From: Leuctra nigra
Lineage: Eukaryota; Arthropoda; Insecta; Plecoptera; Leuctridae
NCBI GenBank assembly: GCA_934045905.1
Contig: OW203762.1
Span: 18,694,345-18,758,344, forward strand
Direction of reading: 5' to 3'
DNA: 64,000 nucleotides
Below are positions 56,900 to 64,000 of this stretch, in pieces. The translations under genes and the position numbers were made by a program. The stretch's first letter is position 1. The number at the start of each line of letters is the position of its first letter. The notes beneath the pieces were generated by a model that saw only the letters and a list, made by a program, of their open reading frames with translations, was not told the origin of the DNA and searched no databases.

Positions 56900-59749
56900 A
56901 CTCTTTTCTGCTTCGTCGAACTCTGCTTTTATTGCGCTGAAGTCACTCAGGAAGTAAGGGGACATTTCATTATAGATAGTTTGATGATTAGCCTGAATTA
57001 ATCAAAATTATCGACATCAAGTTTAACTTCCCCAATATGAATTAGAGATAGGTACTATGGTTTATCAGTTGGGAACCATCCCATAATTTTTCTCATCAAT
57101 ACCGTATCCAATTTTAGACTAGATTGTTATAATAAATTGGCAAATGAATTTTATTCAAAGGGTGACCAAAGATTAATGAACAACTGTTTTTCTATCCGTG
57201 TTCGTATGCAAGCTTTGCATACAACAACCGTCTATTGAATGAAAACAGTTGATTATCAAAAACTCTCCTAATATCATGTATTCTAGACAAGTAAAGAAAT
57301 ATATTTAAATAGACCACCAAGTGTATTAAGTCACCCCCCCCCCCCCCCCCCTCGCTCCACTTGCGATCACTCAAACACCTTCCAGTCTTGAGATTCCCAT
57401 TCAACCTACGGCCCAAACAGAAAAATACTAATGATTATTTTTCTTAGAAAACACTCGAAAACTCTCCCCCTCCCACGTGATTGTTGTTTGCTCGCGTCTC
57501 TGAGGCCTTGAGTTGCGGCGCCACCGCCTAGCGCCACCGCCTAGCGCCACTGAGCGCCGCCCGAATGATTGTTAGATCATGAGACTCTAATGGCACGGGA
57601 GTTATGCCGGCAGATTCCACGCTGGATTTCCTGCTATTGTGATATGGAGGTGGGGGGGAGGGGGAACCAGTTCGTTACAGCATTGCGCCGGACCGCAAAC
57701 CGCTTTACCAAAATCAAATTGTATTCCACAAGGTAATTATGTGGAAACTTTTAGCTAATGAACGTCTTGATCTTTTGAAATTTGGTCAATGCTTTTCCGC
57801 TCTTTTCTTATTAGTATAGTAGTACCTAAGGACCTAGGTGTGTTCCATAAAATTTCAAAATACTAATAAAACCATTAAAAGTTAATCTTCTATTAATCTA
57901 CGAAATAGGTATATGTTTTATTTTCCTGCAGGATTGTTATTACCTAATTATTAAATATATTAGCTAATTGCTAAAATTTTAGCAACAAAATGTACAAGGT
58001 GGTAACGTTATACAATTATTTGCATATTTGGGGGGAAACACGAATGTATAAACAGCATATAGGCATAATATCTAGTCCAGGGAGATGTTTTCATATCAAG
58101 ACGATTTCGAATGAATTTAATGTCAAAGTCGAAAAGTCACATTTAGGTACAAGAAATCTGTCACAGATTTGAGAAAAGTTGAGTAAGTAGAGAAACATGG
58201 CAATAGCTATTCATTGAATGATTTCTTGATTTAAATTGTATCTCTATAGAAAACCAAATAAAAATTAATTAAAATAAGGTTTTTGAAGAAAAGTGTTCAT
58301 CTGGAACAAATCATTTGTAATTTATATAGTTTTGCAAAATTTTGCATTTTCTACTTATTTTTATTTCAGAATATATACGAGTTTAAGTAAGTATTATTTG
58401 TGAATATAATTTAGGTATGTTTAAAATGATAGAACCTAGCCCTGCAGACAAGCCAGTATGTCGGTTCACCAGTGCTACTGTAATTTATGTTTATGTATAA
58501 AAAATAAAATATATTCATAAAAATCTATCGCTACAGCATCATCAAAAAATTAACATTTCCCATAGTCGACATAGCAAAAAGAAGACGCTGCCCAGAACCT
58601 TCATCTTTATGACACTGTTCCATTGATGGCGAAGTGGCTGTAAACTAATAGACTGTGAGATTTGAGGTTGGCGTTAATCTCTCTGAATGATGTCTGTAAT
58701 GAGATCAGACCACCCAACGCGTTCTCCTCACCGTGATGCTCTGCTGGCTTCAGGGGGGAATTAAAGAAGTTTAATGAAATTGAAAAATTATCAGATTATT
58801 AATGGCGCTTGTGGCGTAGAAAAACAAGGATTCGTGAAGATTTTTCTTCCCAGAAAGGGGAGGAGTTGAGAGATTTCAAGTATTTTTCTTGGAATGAAAC
58901 GAGACTGCGTGGTAGTAAACTGCTAAGTGCAAATCGTACATGTTTGTTTGTTTTGTGTGTTTTATGAGTGCACAAGAGTTGATGGACATTGCCAGGAGGA
59001 AGCGGGAAATTAGAGAAATTAGATACGAATTGTTTCAGAGTTTTTTCTTTGCAAAGTACACAATTTTTCGACCGAAAATATAAGTGTCAGCAAACTCGAA
59101 ATATTCTATTTCATTTTATTAGTTTACATTTTATTAAATCATACAATTATATTATGTTATTTCATAGAATATCCGAGACAGTCGAAAATAATTCTAAAAA
59201 ACATGTTTGAAGAATTGTAAAACTTTTTAGAGCGCCAATTTGAGAGATTTAAAAGTTCAAAATATGTATGAAAATAATGTCATCCAATACAATAGCACCC
59301 TTGAGTATTGATCCTAGATTGTCTTTTTATTCATCTATGTATCATCTATGTAGATGTATTCATCTACAAATATCTATGTAGATATTTGTAGGGTTATTGA
59401 CATCAAACTAATAGTTTAATTACTTAATTTTTATAGAAACATTTTCAATCAAATTACATTTTCGATGAATGAAAGAAAGAACATCTTCTTAATTTTATTA
59501 TTTGCATTATTCACCGGTTGAACAAAGATTAAAATGTATTATATGTGTTTGTTTTTCTTGAAGTTTGGTTGCAACTTGATTGAACTGCCACTGGTTATTG
59601 ATTGTATACGTGGTTGATCTATCCAGGACAAATGGTTAAAAACCAAATGGTTAAAAATGGTACGTCTATGGTTATTGCATCCTCGTTGGGTGGGTAAAGA
59701 AACTGAAAAGTTTAATCATCTATTAATTTGCTAACCCTTTGACACGTTT
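56900..59749. other. Mostly featureless, with a short GC-rich patch
   Basis: Contains a C18 run (57334-57351) and a GC-rich patch at about 57490-57620 with the 13-14 bp repeat gcgccaccgccta (57517-57560). Small direct and inverted repeats of catctatgta lie at 59335-59390. No gene recognised. Confidence 0.35.
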
Positions 59750-59769
59750 GTTTGAACACTTTGTTCCAG

Positions 59770-59964
59770 TGGACGCTAGAAGAATGGAACAAAATGATTT
59801 GGGAATCCCGCAACCCAAAGTCTAAAGGAAAACCGCAGAGAAAAACATTTGAGCTGACTTATCATTTTGAATGTGGAACAAAAGAGTTCTTGATTTGTAT
59901 GAAAAGTCGAAGTAACATTCCTTCATCTTGCTCCGGATCTTTCTATCACAGTTTAATGAGTTAA
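59770..59964 (+). CDS. Uncharacterised open frame, possibly a terminal exon
   Basis: A ttgttccag acceptor-like site (ending about 59769) is followed by an open frame reading WTLEEWNKMIWESRNPKSKG and ending at TAA 59962-59964. It lacks similarity I can name. LEEWNKMI is reminiscent of LEEWGNMI in VPS25, but the surrounding residues do not match, so a VPS25 fragment is doubtful. No upstream exon was found. Confidence 0.2.
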   Translation, partial: WTLEEWNKMIWESRNPKSKGKPQRKTFELTYHFECGTKEFLICMKSRSNIPSSCSGSFYHSLMS

Positions 59965-60055
59965 ATAGGGAATAATTTGGCATTCGTTGACTCAGGTTGT
60001 TCAAAGTATATAGCAAATTTTTCACACCGTTTCAAACCCTAGAACTTAACAAAAT

Positions 60056-60298
60056 TGTGTTGATTTTGCAAGAATCAACACAAATTTTGTGTAGTAATCA
60101 AAACACTATTTGTGTCGTCAGAAATTCGTCAAAAAATGTGTTGATTTTTCAAGAATCTACACAAATTTTGTGTAGTAATCAAAACACTATTTGTGTCGTC
60201 AGAAATTCGTCAAAAAATGTGTTGATTTTTCAAGAATCTACACAAATTTTGTGTAGTAATCAAAACACTATTTGTGTCGTTAGAAATTGACACATTTT
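60056..60298. repeat. Three copies of an 81-bp tandem repeat
   Basis: Units begin tgtgttgatttt at 60056, 60137 and 60218. Each holds the palindromes ACACAAATTTTGTGT and, in the first unit, GTGTTGATTTTGCAAGAATC followed by aacac. Because 81 is a multiple of three, one frame stays open with a 27-residue repeat (ESTQILCSNQNTICVVRN). The third copy ends differently. The palindromic character points to transposon ends rather than a protein. Confidence 0.85.
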
Positions 60299-61651
60299 TG
60301 TAGACGATTTCTAAGTGTGTATTTTAACTAATGTAATAACATGTGTAAAAATAATTTAATTCAACATTTTGTTAAAATAAACAAACATTAAATCAATATT
60401 CAACATTCCTAAATATTTACCATATCTTTGAAAATAATCACCAGCGAATGTTTCCTCGTAATGCATGTAATTAGTGGTGTAGTGCTGTAGGGGAAGGAGG
60501 GGCAACTGATGCCGGGGGTCACGCCACTGGGCATGAGTTTACTGATCGCTTACACTAATAGTCGGACCACACACAGCGATGGCGTGTCTTACACCTCAAC
60601 CTTTACGACTAAAAATTACATACTCAGTAGATAAATAATCCGTCCCCCCCAACCCAGGGCATCGAGATTATCTTACAACTGTCGCATGGCTGTCATCTGT
60701 CGAGACTTGATACTTGCAGTCGAGGAGGAAATTATCCCGGAGTGATAGGATGACGAGAAATATAAACTTTACACTTTTTAGAATTTCGTTTTAAAATTAT
60801 TTCTGTTGGAGAACGATTAATAATAAAGAACTTTTTAGAATTATTTCTGTTTGACAACAGATTAGGTACAATTAAATGCCTACAATGAAAACGAAAGAAC
60901 TGGTTTTAATATTTTAAAATTATAATTTTAAAAAATAATACAAAACTATATTGCAGAAAGATGACAAAAAATAAACTCAATTTTATTGAGTAAAATTGAG
61001 CTTTTTATTGAGCTTTTTTATTTCAGTTTTTAAATTTCAGTCCAATTTGACGAAAGATGACAAAATAACAACAACGATCCTCCAAAACAATTAAACCACG
61101 CATTGTTTCAATACATATTCACTTTTAGGTAAATTGGACAAAGTGACACAATACGAAACTTACAAAAGTATTACAAAAAAGCAATTGAATCACACACTTT
61201 TTCAATTTTAGTCTTAAATTTTATTACTATGGTGACAAATAAACAAAAGTATTATAAAAACCAAAAGCAAAATTAACACATTATCGTTTTATAATTAGTT
61301 TTGCATTAAAGAATTTTATCATAGTTGAACATGGGTCATTTAAGACATGCAGTGAAAAGTTCATGGAATATTAGCAAGAGCGTTTTTAGTGGAGAAACGC
61401 AGTTTTGCGTAAAATTACATTAGTTCCTTGATGTTAATACTCGTTATAATTTAATTAAGTTGGGAATAAGGTGGAATCATGGAGACATGCAACCTGCTAG
61501 TTTGCGTATCTGAAGTTAATTGTCTGCCTAATGACAGATGTAATTAATAGAAGGGGTGTAAGTCACTTGAGTTGTGGACAGCAAACCAAACAATAAACGA
61601 ATAAAATCTACAACACTCCACAAAACTAACTGACATCAAAACTAATAAAAA
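60299..61651. other. No gene seen; very AT-rich
   Basis: A short inverted-end element with agtggtgtag and cacgccactg lies at about 60473-60527 and resembles hAT ends at 20395 and 50217. Otherwise nothing recognised. Confidence 0.3.
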
Positions 61652-61724
61652 TGTTCCCGCCCGGGATCGAACCGGGGACCTTCTGCGTGTGAGACAGACG
61701 TGATAACCGCTACACCACGGAAAC
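61652..61724 (-). tRNA. tRNA-Val (anticodon CAC), copy 1
   Basis: The 73-nt cloverleaf on the minus strand has acceptor GTTTCCG paired with CGGGAAC (one T:G), D arm GTGTAGCGGTTATCAC, anticodon arm TCTGT-CTCACAC-GCAGA with anticodon CAC and one T:G pair, T arm CCCGGTTCGATCCCGGG, and discriminator A73. Polymerase III terminator TTTTT follows directly. A and B boxes are canonical. No intron. Confidence 0.9.
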
Positions 61725-62021
61725 GATAGAATCACGATAAATATAGCTTCATTATTACTTTGTGTATCAACCATTTTTGTAGGAAGACAGCTTACCTGAG
61801 ACGTCATACTCATATGGAAGTAATCCAGTTGTTTGACAGATAAATATAATAATGGACGGTTCTCTACTTCATTAATTTTAGTACAATTAATATCGTATGA
61901 AAGCAATTGTATCCATTACAATAATGGGGTGCGTCTCTGCTACGGCCAATAAGTGATTTAGAAAATTGTGTGAAAAAACAATATGACTGAAAAAAGAGTT
62001 TAAGTTTGTAAAGACAAAAAG

Positions 62022-62094
62022 AGTTCCCGCCCGGGATCGAATCGGGGACCTTCTGCGTGTGAGGCAGACGTGATAACCGCTACACCACGGAAAC
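62022..62094 (-). tRNA. tRNA-Val (CAC), copy 2, T-arm altered
   Basis: Nearly identical to copy 3, but the T arm reads CCCGATTCGATCCCGGG. The change G53 to A breaks the normally invariant 53:61 pair and alters the polymerase III B box. The position-73 base is T, not A, and TTTTT follows two bases later. The acceptor has one T:G pair. The gene may be weak or a pseudogene. Confidence 0.8.
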
Positions 62095-62287
62095 TGTTGA
62101 TAGTCATTAGTCATGAAAATATAGTTATGTTATCAATTTCTAAGATGAAAACAAATTTACCCCGATTAGAATAATTGTACACGTGTCTTGGCTATTCCCC
62201 TACTCCTCAATCTTTTGAAATTCAGAAAACGGCGTGAAAAAATCAATTGAGTTGGAATAAAAAGAGTTTGTTGGTGACGACAAAAAG

Positions 62288-62360
62288 AGTTTCCGCCCGG
62301 GATCGAACCGGGGACCTTCTGCGTGTGAGGCAGACGTGATAACCGCTACACCACGGAAAC
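62288..62360 (-). tRNA. tRNA-Val (CAC), copy 3
   Basis: Fully paired acceptor (GTTTCCG/CGGAAAC), anticodon stem TCTGC/GCAGA with loop CTCACAC, and a perfect T stem. The base after the acceptor stem is T at position 73 where eukaryotic tRNA-Val normally has A. TTTTT follows after CTC. The three copies share orientation and lie within 710 bp. Confidence 0.92.
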
Positions 62361-62475
62361 TGACATTATGAGAATACCAACTTCAACAACTGGAATTGTC
62401 TCCATATCAAAAAATTAAAATAGATTTAGTGCAAAGGGCATCTTACAGGTGATCCTTGGATTTGCCTGCTGCTGG

Positions 62476-63044
62476 TTGAGCGAGCGTAGCGAGCGTCACC
62501 ACGGTACTCTTATGGCACTTTCTCTGTGTGTGTGTTTTTTTTTTTTTTTTTTTTGCCTGCACTGCCAAGGTCAAACCGCACAACCAATCGATCTGAAATT
62601 TTGTACACTTACTAACGTAATCTATGCGATCCCTGGGATCTTTTCTGAACGGGATCCTGTGATTGGTTCAAATTTTATAAAAATTATCTTTCGATTGGTT
62701 GGTTCGATCAATTTGAAATTTAGCAAAGTCATTGCAACCAACATTGTACCCAATCAAAAAAAAATTCAGCCCAATTCCTCCAATTGGTTCAAATTTGAAA
62801 CCATTTTTCCTGTGATTTTTGAAATTTAAACTGGAACCGATTGACCGACCAACTAAAAACTTCGCATGGTCATTGGTACCAACATTTTAAGAATTTTTGC
62901 CAATTTTCACTCTAATCTGTCGTTATTTTCAAAAGTTTTGTCATTTTAGGGACATTTTGCGTGTTGGCTGTCAAATTCACGGCGACTTCGAATCTACAGT
63001 TCAAGGCAAGGTAGTTAGAGCAGAAAGTTTTAAACGAAATGAAA
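62476..63044 (+). mobile_element. Helitron-like element, 3'-truncated
   Basis: It begins TTGAGCGAGCGTAGCGAGCG and follows the 47209-48128 copy (accaatcgatctgaaatttt, gattggttggttcgatcaa, ggacattttgcgtgttggct). It stops where the next copy, in opposite orientation, starts at 63049. Confidence 0.5.
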
Positions 63045-63048
63045 CTAA

Positions 63049-63915
63049 CTAGGAAAACGCTCTGAGTAACGCGTTGATGAGCGAGCACGGATACGCGCAA
63101 CACCTCGAACCGAAATTATGTTTATCGAAAATGTCATTTTGTCACAGACTTGTATGAAAATCTCCAACAATTCCTAAAATATTGGTCCCAATAATCACGC
63201 AAAGTTTTAAGTTGATCGATTGAACCTTTATGTTAATTTCCAAAAATCACAGGATATCGTTCAAAAAAATTTTAAACGGTCATATCAGTTTCATAACATA
63301 CGTTTGAAAGTTTCTGCTCTAACAACCTTGAAGTGAAGATTCGAAGATGCCGTGAAATATGAAATTCGAGAAGTATGATAGCCAACACGCAAAATATCCG
63401 TAAACTGTCAATAACTTTTGAATTTAAGCACAGTTTAGTCTGAAAATTGTCAAAAATACAGATAATGTTGGACCCAATGACCATGCAAAATTTTAAGTTG
63501 ATCGGTCAAACGGTTCTGGTTTAAATTTCAAAAAGCACATAAAATATTTTTTTAAATTTTAACCAATGGGAGGATTTGGCTGAAAATTTGTAAAATAAGA
63601 GACAATGTTAATGTTAATGACCATGCAAAATATAAGGTCGATCACATTTGTCGAAGTCCATTTTCATTTTTCAGCCTATCAGGAGATGTTTATTTAAATT
63701 TCAACCAATTAATGGATTTCAAAAAAATTAGGGTCTGCAAACAGAGAAGGTTGGTTTTACATGTGTGCAAAATTTCAGATCGATCGGTGAAACGGTGCGA
63801 CCTGTGTATCGGCTATTAGCAGCCAAAAAAAAAAATACAAAAAAAACAAAAAAAACAAAAAAACAGAGGTCCGTGCCAAAAGAGCCAAAAGGAGACGCTC
63901 GCTTCGCTCGCTCAA
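63049..63915 (-). mobile_element. Helitron-like element, full copy
   Basis: On the minus strand it begins TTGAGCGAGCGAAGCGAGCG after an A (63915) and ends GCGTTACTCAGAGCGTTTTC, CTAG (63049). It is head-to-head with the truncated copy on its left. No coding capacity. Confidence 0.55.
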
Positions 63916-64000
63916 TAATGACCGTTCAACAGATTGATCTGTTATTGTGTACACACACTACATATCATATCATATGGGTGGTCCCAGGTATATTTTTTGA

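Noticed and set aside
54870..56900. Many long overlapping open frames across the tandem array, up to 187 codons
   Set aside because: They follow from the 88/89-bp period not being a multiple of three; the same peptide appears in shifted frames in every unit and resembles no protein.
59770..59830. VPS25 pseudogene fragment based on LEEWNKMI
   Set aside because: Only about eight residues align; the flanks bear no similarity to VPS25 exon 3.

Overview
The window is eukaryotic nuclear DNA, almost certainly from an arthropod and probably an insect. It is AT-rich. The genes are split by GT-AG introns and encode proteins close to animal housekeeping families, and much of the rest is non-autonomous transposons, SINEs and foldback elements. 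The exact order cannot be fixed from sequence alone; abundant GTAGGTACCTAC-type words and a RING/SIAH-like paralogue pair fit an insect, and Hemiptera is only a guess. No bacterial, viral or CRISPR-type system was seen.

Genes from left to right: the last three coding exons of an FLVCR-type major facilitator transporter (+, 2527-4034, 5' part outside the window); a complete 11-exon RBBP5, the WD40 subunit of SET1/MLL (COMPASS) methyltransferases (-, 8629-22125); two tandem single-coding-exon SIAH-like RING E3 ligase paralogues (-, 23154-23927 and 25755-26525); a complete 6-exon EXOSC7/RRP42 exosome ring subunit (-, 27948-44494); a C1D/Rrp47-type exosome cofactor on the opposite strand inside EXOSC7 intron 2 (+, 40556-40981); a complete 4-exon VPS25, ESCRT-II subunit (-, 45338-48626); and three tRNA-Val(CAC) genes (-, 61652-62360). 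Each multi-exon model was joined by hand, and phases and the protein reading match at every junction.

The introns and the 48.7-64 kb stretch are repeat-rich. Seven hAT-like elements lie between 14.8 and 50.7 kb, six with exact 8-bp target duplications and one with 7 bp. There are two 5S rRNA-derived SINEs, several tRNA-derived SINEs, Helitron-like elements ending in CTAG with a hairpin, several miniature inverted-repeat elements, a 1.35-kb element present both alone and as an inverted palindrome, and two copies of an element carrying arrays of ETS/CRE/YY1-like motif combinations. A 22-copy 88/89-bp tandem array occupies 54.9-56.9 kb.

The genes do not form an operon. The one functional link suggested by layout is the exosome cofactor C1D nested within the gene for an exosome core subunit. 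The most distinctive non-genic observations are the motif-array element, the three-level nested insertion at 13.5-16.1 kb, the tRNA-Val copies with an unusual discriminator base, and the large palindromic element in EXOSC7 intron 4.
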